From NCBI GenBank assembly GCA_905221605.1, contig CAJNDS010002401.1, forward strand, positions 1,205,542 through 1,269,541: DNA of 64,000 bases, in the 5' to 3' direction. The position numbers and the translations under genes were made by a program. The notes below the pieces were generated by a model. The model saw only the letters and a list, made by a program, of their open reading frames with translations. It did no database searches and was not told the origin of the DNA. This document shows, piece by piece, positions 11,628 through 23,700 of this stretch. Source of the DNA: Symbiodinium natans (lineage: Eukaryota > Sar > Dinophyceae > Suessiales > Symbiodiniaceae). Positions within the stretch are counted from its first letter, which is position 1, and each line of letters begins with the position of its first letter.

Positions 11628-12730
11628 TACTTGTCGCACTTAGCGGTTTAGGGTTTAGGGTTTAGGGTTTCGGGTTGAGGGTTTAGGGTTTAGGGTTTAG
11701 GCCCCTCCCCCTAATATAAAACTCCCCTACCCCCCTAATATTAAATACCCCAGCTCTCGGCTCAAGCCTCCCCAACTCGGTGTTCCTTGCAAAAGACTCG
11801 CCAAAATGATTTTCGGCATGCGCCCTTTGCTGCCCTTCTTGTGCAGCGTTCCCGTCTGGACAGCGCGCGTGGAGGTGACGGCAGCGTCTGACTCACTCGA
11901 GCCCTGGGACCAAGGGCTCGGCTGCTATTGCAAGAAGGCATCTTGCAAGAACGTCAGGAGTAGCAAGTTGTTTTGTTCTTAAAACAGTCACTGACAGTTG
12001 TAAGAGCAGTAGCTGGTATCTGTGGCAAACGTGATAAGAATGACAGCAACGCAGCAACGAGAAGCCGAATAGAAAGAATACTGACAATGACGATGGAAGC
12101 CAGTGACAAGACTAAAGGTGGCAGTCTTTGTAGGGACTTTCAGCATGGGCTCACCTAGAATCCCAAAAGAGCCCCAGACCCTACATAAACGCTTTGCTGA
12201 TTCTTAGAGTTTGCGCAACCTCTTCAACGACAGCCAGTAGTCTTAGCAATCCGCCGAAGCCACGAGACTAAAAGAAGAGCGACCTCATCCCAATGATGAA
12301 ATCCCTAGGCAGTTTAAATAGCTGTAACCTTCGACCCTTGGCTTTGAACCGTAAACCTTCGGGGAACTCTGATCCCAATCCGCGAACGTTCTGCCCTAAA
12401 CCTCATCCCGGAACCTTAAACTCCTCTCGCGACGCCCCGAGGTCAAATCTGACTCGGACTGCACGGACAGGCTGGGATCAGGTTGAGCTTGCCGCCACAG
12501 ATGCTCACGTCTTTTGTGGTTTAGAGGTTTAGAGTTGAGAGTTCACTGTTAGAGTCACCCTACACCCTAAAGCCTAAAGCCTAAACCCTAAACCCTAAAC
12601 CCTAAAGCCTGTGTTTGGGTTTCCCTTTGCTATTGCGCGTAGAGCTTGTTGAGAGCTCAGTAGGTTTGAGGCTTTGGATGTTAGAGTTTCGGGCCTGGCC
12701 GGAGTCCTGAGTTTAAGGCTTAAAAAAGGA

Positions 12731-12823
12731 GCCTTAATGAGTAGAATAGGGTTTTAGGGGTAATTATAGTATGATGATAAAGGGACCATAAGGGAGTACT
12801 ATTAGGAACTGTTCCGACCCCTA
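12731..12823. mobile_element. Family D hairpin element, copy 2
   Basis: GCCTTAATGAGTAGAATAGG ... ACTGTTCCGACCCCTATG. Abuts family C copy 1. Confidence 0.8.
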
Positions 12824-12931
12824 TGGGTGGTCGTCAACATTATGGTCCTTGTTTTGGATCCCGAGTATACTACGGCACCGAATATTTAGGGTACCCCAAA
12901 AGGGATCATAGTTTTGACAACCACCCATATG
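12822..12931. mobile_element. Family C hairpin element, copy 1
   Basis: Ends TATGGGTGGTCGTCAA and TTGACAACCACCCATA. The centre carries TTTAGGGTACCCCAAAAGGG. It directly follows a family D element. Confidence 0.85.
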
Positions 12932-13714
12932 TACATATACCCTAAACCCTAAACCCTAAACCCTATAATGTAGTGTTCGTAGCTTCGCGGAACCCTCTCA
13001 GCCAAAAGCTCCAGCCCAGCGAAGAAACCCCAAGGCCGAGAAAGGCGACCGGAGCTCCACGTAACACCGAACTCTCCCCTGGAATCTTTCCCCGAAACCC
13101 TAAACCCTGAGCCCTAAACCCTAAACCCTAAACCCTAAATTCCCACCCGGCCTGCTTAGGCTGTACCCACCCTTTACTAGGGTGCCTGGACCCAGAACTA
13201 AACCCGGCAGCGAGACACACCTTTACTGGATGGACAATGGTGGAGCCATTGGAGAGTGGTCGAATTCAGCCCCTTGGGCTGCGCCTTGCATTAGGACCAC
13301 TAAAGTGGTGCCTTATACTTACAAACAAAACCCCATGATCCTCCTCTTGATGAGAATACCCTAAAGCCTGGGCCGGAATCCTTCGGTCGACGTTTCCTGG
13401 GGGGGTACCTTCCCAAAGGCTCGTTTTTGGATTTCTCGACCCAAGCCCCCCCCCCCCCGGCCCCCCCCCCACCCCCCGCCCAACTCAGTTCCCCCTTACC
13501 TGACCCCCCGCCCGCTACCTTCACCACACCTTTCAGTGGTTTGGGTGGTGGCCTGTGAAAGCTCACAGCGGGTGGGGAGAAAGAACCCAGCACCAATGAA
13601 ATTGTTGGATTATATTGGCAACAGATGCCTTCGCGTGACATGCCGCCCCCCCCACACCCCCTGGGTGTGTAGGGGCGCCATTTACACATGGCACTTGCTG
13701 CCGCTGCGCGGCGA

Positions 13715-13875
13715 GACGCCCTAAACCCTAAATCTTAAACCCTAAACCCTAAACCCTAAACCCTAAACCCTAAACCCTAAACCCTAAACCCTAAACCCTA
13801 AACCCTAAACCCCAAACCCCAAACCCTAAACCCTAAACCCACCCCTCAACCCTAAACCCTAAACCCTAAAACCTA
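13715..13875. repeat. CCCTAAA array
   Basis: About 20 units in spacer sequence with no convincing exon beside it. Confidence 0.95.
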
Positions 13876-14348
13876 GTCCCGCGATGGGCCCTTCGAAGTT
13901 TCCCACCCGAATCAACTTCGAGACTGTAGCCGCCGACCCGGGAGGTTGTGTGTGCCACTAAGCGTCTGTGTTATCTCAGTTTCATGGCCTCATCGAATCA
14001 GCAATGATGTGTTATTGACTATGCTAACCCTAAACCCTAAACCCTGAACCTTGAACCCTGAACCCTGAACCCTAAACCCTAAACCGTACCCTAAACCCTA
14101 TGCTGCAAAAGGTTTTAAATCCCAACGAAGAGCCGAGCTTGCAACACTCGAGCGCTAGGTTGCCGAGATCAACCACATGATGGATGAAGACCATTCTTGG
14201 GTTAACAGAACCCTGAACGCTAAACCGTAAACTCCAAACCCTTAAACCACATTTTCTATCCTTAACAAAATCTATAGTAAGCATCTTTATCGTTTAGGGC
14301 CTAAGATTCGGACCCCCTGATTTTCTGAAACCCTGCTTCCGACAGCAA

Positions 14349-14681
14349 ATGTCCAGGGCAGGCTCGAACGACAAACCGGATCGTCTTCAATGGTTCCACC
14401 GTGACAGCGATGGAAAGGGTGCCTTGCGCCTCGTCCAAACTGCGGCTTACACTTGCGACCGGAATTGTTCGTTATATAGGCAAAACGATCAGGGCATCGA
14501 GGAAGAACATCAAAAGTATGATAGAGATGGAGATGAAGATTGCCAGATGAGTTCGATGATCCTGCAGCTGCTGCTAATGCTGGCTGGTTGTCGTTCTTTG
14601 TGTGATACGTACACTTGGTTATTGGCAGCATGGTATTGTGGCTACACTTGCGATAAGTGTCACTGCTTCGCATACTCGTAG
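14349..14681 (+). CDS. Uncertain 110-codon ORF
   Basis: This open frame in unique sequence contains several Cys residues and a short hydrophobic stretch near its end (SSMILQLLLMLAGC). The opposite strand is also open over the same bases, so codon openness alone does not show which strand, if any, is coding. No family is recognised. The surrounding unique block runs from about 14280 to 14880. Confidence 0.2.
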   Translation: MSRAGSNDKPDRLQWFHRDSDGKGALRLVQTAAYTCDRNCSLYRQNDQGIEEEHQKYDRDGDEDCQMSSMILQLLLMLAGCRSLCDTYTWLLAAWYCGYTCDKCHCFAYS

Positions 14682-14883
14682 GGCTATCATTGAACAACTG
14701 TAGCATACCGAAAAGTCTTGGCTTGGTAGTTGTGGTGAACTAAGAAGGAGTCGTCTGTTCTTGTTCTTCAAGCAATTGTACAATTGGTCTTAGTTGTTGC
14801 GGCGGACCTACAATAAATTTGGCGTTCTGCTTCTCTTCACAAGTCAAGTAACGAATGAATTCTACGTTGGCCCTTCATCACGT

Positions 14884-15062
14884 CCCCTAAACCCTAAACC
14901 CTAAACCCTAAACCCTAAACCCTAAACCCTAAACCCTAAACCCTAAACCCTAAACCCTAAACCCTAAACCCTAAACCCTAAACCCTAAACCCTAAACCCT
15001 AAACCCTAAACCCTAAACCCTATAACCCTAAACCCTATAACCCTAAACCCTAAAACCCTATA
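14884..15062. repeat. CCCTAAA array
   Basis: About 24 units, nearly perfect, with CCCTATAA variants at the end. It separates two unique blocks. Confidence 0.95.
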
Positions 15063-16177
15063 ACTATCTCATGTAGCATCCCAGAATGCCAAGGTGGAAA
15101 ATGACGTCACCTATGGTTCTGCCTAAGGGCTTATTATTCCGCAGTTCTCTATCTATATCAGGGTAAGAGCATCGTCATGAAAACGGCTGGCTACCTCAAA
15201 CTGTTTAGGTTTTCATTGAGGGAGTGTTTTTTGAGGTGAAAGTGGCAACTCGTTTTTGGGTATGGATGGCACTGCTACCGCTACCAATTTAGTTCTCAGT
15301 CTCACCACGCTAGTTTAATTTGCCCTCGCTGCAACTAACCCATGTAGGATCCCAGTGCAAATTCCCAGGTAGGAAAACTAGTTAACTCATTTCTAGTAGA
15401 GACCATGCATCCGCAACGTTTTTATGCAGGACTTGAACATCATGTGATCAACTAACTTAAAGAGTGCTTTGCCAGTTTACCAACTAATCTCTTGATTAGC
15501 CATCACAAGCCGCCTAGAATAGTTCGAACGTAACGTGGGCCCGTTTGTTTCTCTGAATGTCAAGCAAGCAATAGTAGGTTGCTTCAACTAAACAAACACC
15601 TGGTTTGTTACTCCGGCAAGTACCGGCTACCATGCGATTCGTTGCATGAAAACATGTAGGATGCCAAGGGCCACGTCATTCTTTGCTTTCTGCCCTTGTA
15701 AGGAACAGGATTATGTCTAACAAGTGTTTCTTCTGTGGAAAACGATCTTCGGATAGAGTCGTCATGGCTTAATGACATTAAGCAAGCGATAAACGGCCTT
15801 TATGCTCGTTCAGCTAGGAAAAGAAACCGTAATCAGCTTGATGTCATTCATCTAACTACCCCTTGTATGATTTAATTTAGTTATGGGAAACTTCAGTATT
15901 TTGTTTCAGGAAGCTCTTTCTAACCCTGTTTTAAGCAGAGACTGCAGACCTCAGTTAGACGTACTTAAGCTGCGTCACACACCAACTAGCCGCATACTTA
16001 GTCCTCGAAAACAGAGCACGGGAAGTGACAGCGATGGGAAATCAGGGTTTAGGGGTGCTGCTGCAGCCTTCAGGCAAGCTTATAACCCAGTACATGGAGG
16101 CACGTTGAAGCACATAAAGGATTCATGACCTCTGATACTGCTTCACTCCGAAACATGGAGTTTGCGGGGGCTTTTAC
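15063..16177. other. Unique block without telomere-like repeats
   Basis: About 1.1 kb, less GC-rich than its surroundings. A short motif CATGTAG.ATCCCA-like recurs near 15069, 15350 and 15652, spaced about 290 bp, which hints at an old, diverged tandem duplication. Only the weak ORF at 15883 was seen. Confidence 0.45.
15883..16128 (+). CDS. Uncertain 81-codon ORF
   Basis: A short ORF in a unique, less GC-rich block that lacks telomere-like repeats. Its second half is rich in Ser, Lys and Gly (LSPRKQSTGSDSDGKSGFRG). It ends 50 bp before a hairpin element (16178-16286). No family is recognised and no splice partners were found. Confidence 0.2.
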   Translation: MGNFSILFQEALSNPVLSRDCRPQLDVLKLRHTPTSRILSPRKQSTGSDSDGKSGFRGAAAAFRQAYNPVHGGTLKHIKDS

Positions 16178-16287
16178 ATATGGGTGGTTGTCAAAATTAT
16201 TGCTCCTTTTTGGATCCCTATTATAATACGGCACCTAATATTTAGGGTACCCCAAAAGGGATCATCATCTTGACAACCACCCATATG
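16178..16287. mobile_element. Family C hairpin element, copy 2
   Basis: Ends ATATGGGTGGTTGTCAA and TTGACAACCACCCATAT. The centre is nearly identical to the copy at 12822. An AT microsatellite follows (16288-16345). Confidence 0.85.
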
Positions 16288-17266
16288 AAAATAAATATAA
16301 AAATAAATAAATAAATAAATAAATATATATATATATATATATACATATATACATTGCAGCCGCATCCTTTCACTTGTTCGTTTAGCTGGTTTCCGTTCTT
16401 GAAGATTTGGATCGAAGGCGAAGTCGAGACAGCGGTTTAGGGTTTAGGGTTTAGGGTTTAGGGTTTAGGGTTTAGGGTTTAGGGTTTAGGGTTTAAGTCC
16501 AATCTTTCTGGATTGAGGGCTCAAGGAGTGGCCCAAGAATCGGGGATTACGCAGTAGAGTCTAGGTTTTTGTTGTATTGAGAGAGTTTTCTGCAGCTCTT
16601 CGGCAGTACGCTGCTGCATGGGCAGCCTGCCTTCTGGGGCTTATTGGGGACGCAGGTGTCTTACAGGCTGCCATGTTGTAACCCTGGGGGCCCTAAACTA
16701 ATGAACCACGCTTTGCGGTCAGGCCTGCTGTTTTTCAGACTCTGGTAGACCATCTCCCTGGCCTCGCAAGCCCAAGGTGCTGCAAGCTCGCTTGGACTTC
16801 GATGCTTTCGTGGGTCGGCATGGGCTTTAGCCGTCAGCCCTCTTCCACTCTGTGCGAGCAAGAGACCCGGCTTGTGCCCAGCGAAGCATGTTGCCGTCTA
16901 GGCGATTCGGGTGCCTCGTTCGAAGTTGAGCAGTCTTTCCTTGAATCAGCGCCCACAACTGGGCAAACTACTTCAAACTAGTGTGCCACAGAGCAGACAA
17001 GGTGACCCTGGTTTGTATGTGTCAAGGGTGACCATGTTCCTCTTAGTGAAATTTATCTCGGCGACCGAGCGGACATTCCGAAAGTCAACACCTCAGTTTG
17101 AGATGCCGACATCCATGCGGCCAAAGACCATGATGGCTCCCTTGTGAGCGACCTCTCCGATGTTCACGCTTTTGTGTTGAAGTGGTTGGGCCAAGGGCAG
17201 GGTAGATGTTCCTCGCCTTGGGACGGCCTGGTGCAAGACACTACGAGATCGTGCAGACTCCGGAAC

Positions 17267-18108
17267 ATGCCCGAGCAGGAGACCAGTGATTCTCCTGCAG
17301 TGCTACCTTCGTTGCTACTCTTTACAGCGCTTGTTCTCGCAAGTCTTTGTCTTGAGGCTACATCCTGTTACGTCGTTCGTGTGACCATACTCCCTGATGA
17401 CTATCTGCTTTGCCAGAACTTTTCCTGTCATTCCATACGTCCACAAGGGTTCTTTTTTCGTCGCTGCCGTCGGTTTTGACAGTCTCTGACTCTGACCGTG
17501 ATATTGACGATCATGATTGTCAGGACTGCTGCTGTGAGGAGGCGTCAGTCAAGGAAGAAGAGGGCTGCCTGCCGACGGGCATCACGGGCTTGTCAGCAGA
17601 GCCTGTTGTGCTGAGAGGCAACTATAGCTACACAGTTCAAACAGAAAGAGGAAGGGAGTATCGCAGAGGGGTAATCACTTTTTCTTCCCTCAGTCCTGAA
17701 ACAAAAGAGGATGTACTGCCGAGCACACTGTCGTCTCAAGGGTTCACTTGGAACAAAGGGACTCAATGGCAGCGGGCCTGTGACGAGGAGATGAAAGTAC
17801 CGAAAGTTGTTTATCATCCCACGTACAAGAACGGCTGGGAGACTGATGACCGTGTTCCCGAACAGGAACACGATACAAAGTGCCTCGTGTTCAGTTTCAT
17901 TCGGCACTGCCCAGCGGGTGAGGGTTTGTATGTCAAGCAGCCAAATGAGGGAGAGTGCTTCCAGGAACCAGGGTTGGCTGGCGAAAAGAGTAGAGAATTG
18001 ACCCGCTCTGCCGGCTTGTCCTTCAAGTGCCCGGAAGGCTATCACAGCGGCACGGAACTCGCCACAGACTACTCCCCTAGGTGCAAGTGCCGCACGAAGT
18101 GCGCCTAG
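17267..18108 (+). CDS. Secreted Cys-rich protein, unknown function, with an apparent frame change
   Basis: ATG at 17267 opens a frame with a signal-peptide-like start: a short polar N-terminus, a hydrophobic core LPSLLLFTALVLASLC, then ATSC. This frame ends just after a run of six T at 17453-17458. The next frame is open across the T run to TAG at 18106-18108 and reads as a soluble domain with many Cys (DHDCQDCCCEE near the start, CKCRTKCA at the end). One additional T in the run would join the two frames into about 280 codons, so this may be a sequencing or homopolymer error, a real frameshift, or a small undetected intron. It is the longest non-repetitive coding-like stretch in the window and, unlike its neighbours, is nearly free of introns and telomere-like arrays. 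No family is recognised. Confidence 0.5.
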
Positions 18109-18310
18109 AAAACTCGGCCTCGCGACGTCCCTGCGTTCGGCGCGGAGAAACCCAGGGCGGTCCGGCCTCCTTTATTCAGGGTTTAGGGTTTAGGGTTTAG
18201 GGTTTAGGGTTTTAGACCAACGCCTGAGATTGTTTCCGGTGGAGAGTCAGCGGGAGGCCGCAAGTTGAAGCTAAGTCTTGTGGCTCATGCCGCAGGAGTC
18301 GGATGAAAAT

Positions 18311-18410
18311 CTAGGAGCCGGGAGTAGCCCCCTTTTTCCTTTTTTAGGGTTGCGGGTTTCCTAAGAAATCCCCTTAAAGCCAACTTAAGGGTACCCTCTT
18401 TATTCCTAGG
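18311..18410. mobile_element. Family F element, copy 2
   Basis: CTAGGAG at the left, TTATTCCTAGG at the right. Core TTTTTTAGGGTTGCGGGTTT and AATCCCCTTAAAGCCAA are shared with 5272-5347. Confidence 0.65.
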
Positions 18411-19152
18411 TTACTCGTCTAGAAATTAGAAATTGCTGGTGTTTGGGTTATGACCCTGGCTTTGGTCGGTCTAGGTGGGCCTTTGAAGGCTCCCGCAGTT
18501 CAGAAGCCACGCTGTAGGATTCTACGGATGATTGCGAAAACAATGTAGGTGGCTGAATCATGAGAGTAGGGTTCCTTTGAAGCCCGACAGGTTCATCTTC
18601 AGAGCTCTCTGAGGGTTGCCAATAAATGTGCACTTGAAAGCCGCTCGTTTTTTTTTTTCCCCCTTCTTTCGTGGCCCAAGCTCCCCGTCCCAGCACTTCG
18701 GGGCTTGGGAGCTTTTGGGGATGTAGGGGTTTAGGGTTTAGGGTTTAGGGTGATGGGCTGGGCTTGGGGTGTAGGGCTTGAATGGCCTTGCTGTGTTGCA
18801 GGGATCTCCGTGTTTGGCCTGGTCCTGTATCCGCTCCCAAATCACCCCCAGACCCTAAAAACCACTGAAGCCATGCCCAAGCCCTGACCCGGGTCGTGAC
18901 AGCGACACGAGTGCCCCGTGGCCGCAGTGGCAGATTACGGGGGTCGTGTCGAGGGGTGTTGGGTGGGGTGTTAGTTAGGGTTTGAGATGGTTCGTTTCAT
19001 TTGTATGTTGTAAGAAGAAACATTGGCCATCAGAATCATATCAATTATCATACCCCCTGGAGGGCGCCGCTTACATGCAGGGTTGGATTGCAGGCAATTT
19101 GGGTTGCTTTGGCTTCCGTTCGAGATCGGCAGTCCTAAGTCCTATAGATGCA

Positions 19153-19345
19153 AAACCCTAAACCCTAAACCCTAAACCCCAAACCCCAAACCCCAAACCC
19201 CAAACCCCAAACCCCAAACCCCAAACCCCAAACCCCAAACCCCAAACCCCAAACCCCAAACCCCAAACCCCAAACCCTAAACCCTAAACCCTAAACCCTA
19301 AACCCTAAACCCTAACCCGAAACCCTAAACCCCCAAACCTCCCTA
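19153..19345. repeat. CCCTAAA / CCCCAAA array
   Basis: Canonical units flank a core of about 16 CCCCAAA units (19176-19275). This is the same variant as at 2193-2420. Confidence 0.95.
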
Positions 19346-19919
19346 AAACGCTCATCAAAAGGTCATGGCAGATCTCCCTCCGTCCTTCTGCAAGTTGACG
19401 GATGGGAGCCCACCAGGCCGGCAAGCCTTCCCCAGACCCCTAATGTTTTTTAAGATAGGGTTTAGGGCTTAGGGTTTAGTGTTTCACCCCTCCCCCCATT
19501 CGGTACGGAAGTTGGTATGCTGTTCTACAATTGGGGTCCCATCTCAAAACCTCAAGGGTTGTCAGCTTGAATCCGAGACCTTGTCGTAGGAACTACACCG
19601 TCGACCTGCGTGGCCTGCCTTACCCCGCCGCAGGTGATGTGGAGCAAGCTCTTCAGCCTTTGATGGGGACGTGGGGACGAAATCCGGTTCCTGCCGCTCG
19701 TTGCAAAGCTCGTTTGTGGTTAACGGGTGTCTTGGAGATTGTCCTAGGCTTAGATTAGAGTCCCTGATCAGAATCCAGAGTTTCAAATGGAGGAGTCCCC
19801 CTAAAGAGGCCCAGAACCCACCCAGCCACCCTTTGCAGAACAGAAGCATGCCCCACGCCTGCAGTCAAGTATCTCTTCAGCTTTTTCCTCTTCATCCTGA
19901 GGCGACATTCAGTACAGGT

Positions 19920-20005
19920 TCAGGTTTAGGGTTTAGGGTTTAGGGTTAGGGTTTAGGGTTTAGGGTTTAGGGTTTAGGGTTTAGGGTTTAGGGTTTAGGG
20001 TTTCA
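19920..20005. repeat. TTTAGGG array
   Basis: About 12 units in the spacer before the PPR gene. Confidence 0.95.
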
Positions 20006-20307
20006 CGGGTTTAGGCGATGACTGTTTGGAGCGTGTGGAGTTTGGGGGTGCTCGTCGTACTCGCATGAGCCTGTCAGGCTCTGAGGCTCCTTCAGGCCTT
20101 GGCGAAGGCGCCGGGGAAGGGTTTAGGTTTTAGGGTTTAGGGTTTTGGGTTTAGGGTTTAGGGTTGAGGGAAGATGTGTGGAGGAAAAGCTTTGCTAAGG
20201 AGGCTTCGGGGTTTAGGGCTTAGGGTGGATCCTCCACTTCTTTCCAGAAGAGGATTGTGCTGCGCGCAGCTGAAGTTCGATGACCACATGTTAGATACAT
20301 GAGAATT

Positions 20308-20402
20308 CTATATCCCTCCTGGGACGTTTTTTAAAGTTTTTGTTTATATAAAACCCAAGAGGATATTAAGATATTTTCTATTCAGGTTCTAAGGGGAGTA
20401 GA
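20308..20402. mobile_element. Family E element, copy 1
   Basis: CTATATCCCTCCTGGG at one end and GGTTCTAAGGGGAGTA at the other. The centre has GTTTATATAAAACCCAAGAG. Shared with 26553 and 40973. Confidence 0.75.
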
Positions 20403-20539
20403 GAAGTCTGCAGGCCAGTTTCCAGCTGCAGCTCGCAACATTGCGACTCGCCCGAAAAGCTCGCGACTTCAAAACCCCCCCACACCCGAATCCCCAGCCC
20501 CAAATCCCCTCTGCCCTCAACCACAAACCCCTCGCAGGC

Positions 20540-20760
20540 CCAAACCCTAAACCCTAAACCCTAAGCCCTAAACCCTAAACCCTAAACCCGAAACCCTAAA
20601 CCCTAAACCCGAAACCCTAAACCCTAAACCCTAAACCCTGCAGGAGTCGCGGCCCCGCCTGGCACTGCGGACGCTGGCGGCGATGCGCACCAGCTCCTCG
20701 ACTCTCAGTTTCGCTCAGAGGCTTGAGGTTTAGGGCTTGAGGTTTAGGGTTTAGGGTTTA
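20540..20760. repeat. CCCTAAA and TTTAGGG arrays bracketing the exon at 20644
   Basis: CCCTAAA and CCCGAAA units run to 20638, then a candidate PPR exon (20644-20720), then TTTAGGG units from about 20727. Confidence 0.9.
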
Positions 20761-23700
20761 GGGTTTAGAGTTTAATTATGGTTTGATTAGGGTTTAGTTA
20801 GGGTTTAGGGAGGAGAGTGAGGGGTTCAGGGGTCTAGTTGGGCGGGGTTGAGGGCCAGCGGGCTGAAGTAACTTTCGGAATCAGCAAATTGAACAACCAG
20901 AAGAGCAGAGCATATGCGAGTAGCCAAACGAGTCAGGAAGATACCATCTTGTTTCATATGTGCGAGTCTCATGTAATTGTAAACGCTTGCGCGCGCCGCC
21001 TCGGCAGCCGGGCCGGCCCCAGGACAGGAACGGAGGAAAGAGGGTTTCGCAAAAAAAGGGGCAGCGGGGTTAAAGGTGGGGGGGGGGGTGGGGGGGGGTG
21101 GGGGGGGGGTGGGGGGGGGGCTGGGTGGGGGGGGTGGGGGGGGGGTGGGGGGTGGGGGAGGGGGGGGGGGGGGGGGTTTTGAGGTTGGAGCCACCGACAG
21201 GCGGGACCCTCCACAGCATCGGTTTGCAGCTCCTCCAAGCGTTTCGGGGGGGGGGGGGTTGGCGTCAGAAAATTGGGTTAGGGGGAAGGAGGCCCGAGGT
21301 CTGCTTGTTCCAGACGCTTCTTGGCAGGAAGCCGAGGCGAATTCGTGGGCTCTGGCCCTAATCTTGCGCGTGCTGGTGACACCCTTAAACCCTAAACCCT
21401 AAACCCTAAACCCTAAACCCTAAACCCTAAACCCTAAACCCTAAACCATGCTTCTTTGCCCCCGAGGTTCCTTGCAGGCGCGATCAGCCGGGGCGTTGTT
21501 AGGTCGGCTGTGCCAAGTGTTGTGGTATGCTGAGCTACTGCTTGGCTCCGGATAGCATGTTGCATGACCGTGCAAACTCTCCCGAAATCGAGGGGAACCA
21601 TACTTCGCGTGCCCTGACGAGCCTTGCTTGACTTGTTGCTTGTCGGTTGCGCTGCTGCCAGGTCAACACGTACCACTGCAACACGGCGATCAGCATTGGA
21701 AGCAAGCAGAGCCAGTGGCTTGGTTCCACCCTGCTGGTCTCATCGCTGAGGGCATGGCAGTTGCGGCCTGCAGAGAGTTGCCCGGCTAACAAGCGTGTGT
21801 TCGCCATAAAAGCCGAGATGGCATGCCACCAGCTTGAATTTGCTGGGTTTAATGGCAACTTGCCGATTCCAATCGATGCCCTCTGCAAGTGCCTCTCCGT
21901 GTATGAGAGAGAAGTAGCATCACCGTCAGTTAGTTACGAATAGTATTCCCTTATGTCCCTTTATAGCTATGCTATATAATAATGACCCCCAAAACCCTTT
22001 TCTAATTATTAAGGCCCCTATATTATTTGTTTCCGGCGCAAGGCACCTACAATGCTGCCATTAGCGCCTGGCGTGCATCCGGGCAGTGGCGACAGTCTGG
22101 AGCCCAGTCGGCTCTAGTTTCCCAAAGCGACTAAATATGAGAAACGTATGTTCCTAATTCATAAGAACATGGGGAGACATATCCTCCCATGCTTAGTAAG
22201 TAGATGACAAGCCCCACCTTAAACCCAAAACCCCACCCACACTCCCTTCAGCATCTTTGCAATCCGGCTGCTAGTGCCAGTCACTGGCCCATGGCCAGCC
22301 AGGCCCTACCTCCGATCCTGGAGGCAGTTCGATACTTCCGTAGAACGCCTGCGTTTTCACCTTAGGCGAAGTCCGCCTAGCATTATCGGCATATCGTGGC
22401 TAGAACCATGGCTCTGCAACAGTCCCGAAAGCCGAGAGCTCGAAAGCCCCCCTAAACCCTAAACCCTAAACCCTAAACCCTAAACCCTAAACCCTAAACC
22501 CTGAACCCTCAACCCTGGACCCTAAACCCTAAACCCTAAACCCTAGACCCCCTAAACCCTATGCCTCTCAGGTCGATCGACCTTCTTCGTCAAATGCGCG
22601 GGGCAGTGCTGGAAACAGCTTCTTGGCTGCGGCCAAGATATCGGACATGTAATGTATAGGTTCCCCAAAACCCCTAACCCTAAACCCTAAATCCCAAACC
22701 CTAAACCCTAAACCCTAATAATTAGAATAGGGTATTTTTGGGGGAGTATTATAGTATAACTACAAAGGGACCATAAGAGAAAGCTTCTAGTAATTCTTCC
22801 GACCCCTATATTCTGCCTCCACAGATTGAGGCTACACCTTCAGTGGGGGTCCCAGGGTTTCGTAGCAACTAGGCCCTAAACCCGAACCACCAAACCCCAT
22901 CCAGATCCTCATCCACTCCTCCCCTAGGCCCTAACCCTAAACCCTAAACCCTAAATCTTGACCCCTCAGCTCTAACCCTGCACTCCGAACAAAGCCCTTC
23001 GAACCTTTAAACCACTGAAACCCTAAACCCCTAAACCCAAGCCCTAAACTAAACCCTAAACCCTAAACCATGAAAGCAAACACAGAAGGACTGCTTCTCG
23101 CTGAATGCTGCGGCGGCGGCAGCTATGTTAGGCCGCCCTACGCCCTAAACCCTCTGTGCTGCGTGGCCCGTGGCTGCTAGATTGGCAGAAAGTATCATAG
23201 CAAGGGCGCCGTACCAAACACCTTCCCTAAGGGTCCATGTACCTAATACTGAATACTTAGGCCTTAAAGTACTTCCTATATAGGGACTTTGGGGCCCAAG
23301 TATATAATAATGAGGTACATGGACCCTTAGGGCTTGTGAGCCCTTGAACCCTCCCCTGACCGAAGCCCGGGCCTTGAATCCCCAAAATTAAAGCCTGGGG
23401 CGAACAGGCGTCCATCCCTCAAAAATCGACATAACAGAAGCTAAAAAACCGTAGAACCCGCTCCGCCACTAAGCCCGACACGAAAACCCCAAGACCTAAG
23501 CCCGTAAAAACAATGCAAAACGCCCCAGATCCTAAACCCCCAGCCCCAAGCCCCAAATCCCTGAATCTGAAATTGGCACCCGAAACCCTGAACCCTGACC
23601 CCCCCCCCCCCATTTTTTGATGTTTGAAGGGGCTTGGCCCCTGGCGCTGGCACTGGCGGCAGATGATGCGGTGGCCCGGCTGACCAGGTTTGCCTAAGGG

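Larger units (their letters stand above)
11640..14280. other. Spacer or intron sequence with repeats, no supported gene
   Basis: Contains TTTAGGG and CCCTAAA arrays, the adjacent family D and C elements (12731-12931), and a C-rich tract (13446-13510). Weak coding-like bits near 13010-13070 and 13890-13950 cannot be placed in a gene. Confidence 0.5.
18109..20300. other. Spacer, no supported gene
   Basis: Holds TTTAGGG and CCCCAAA arrays and a family F element. Open stretches at 19531-19758 and 20040-20110 have no recognisable domain. Confidence 0.45.

Noticed and set aside
21434-21943. Overlapping 98-codon (+) and 117-codon (-) frames
   Set aside because: Both strands are open over the same bases, there is no motif and no splice context matching either.
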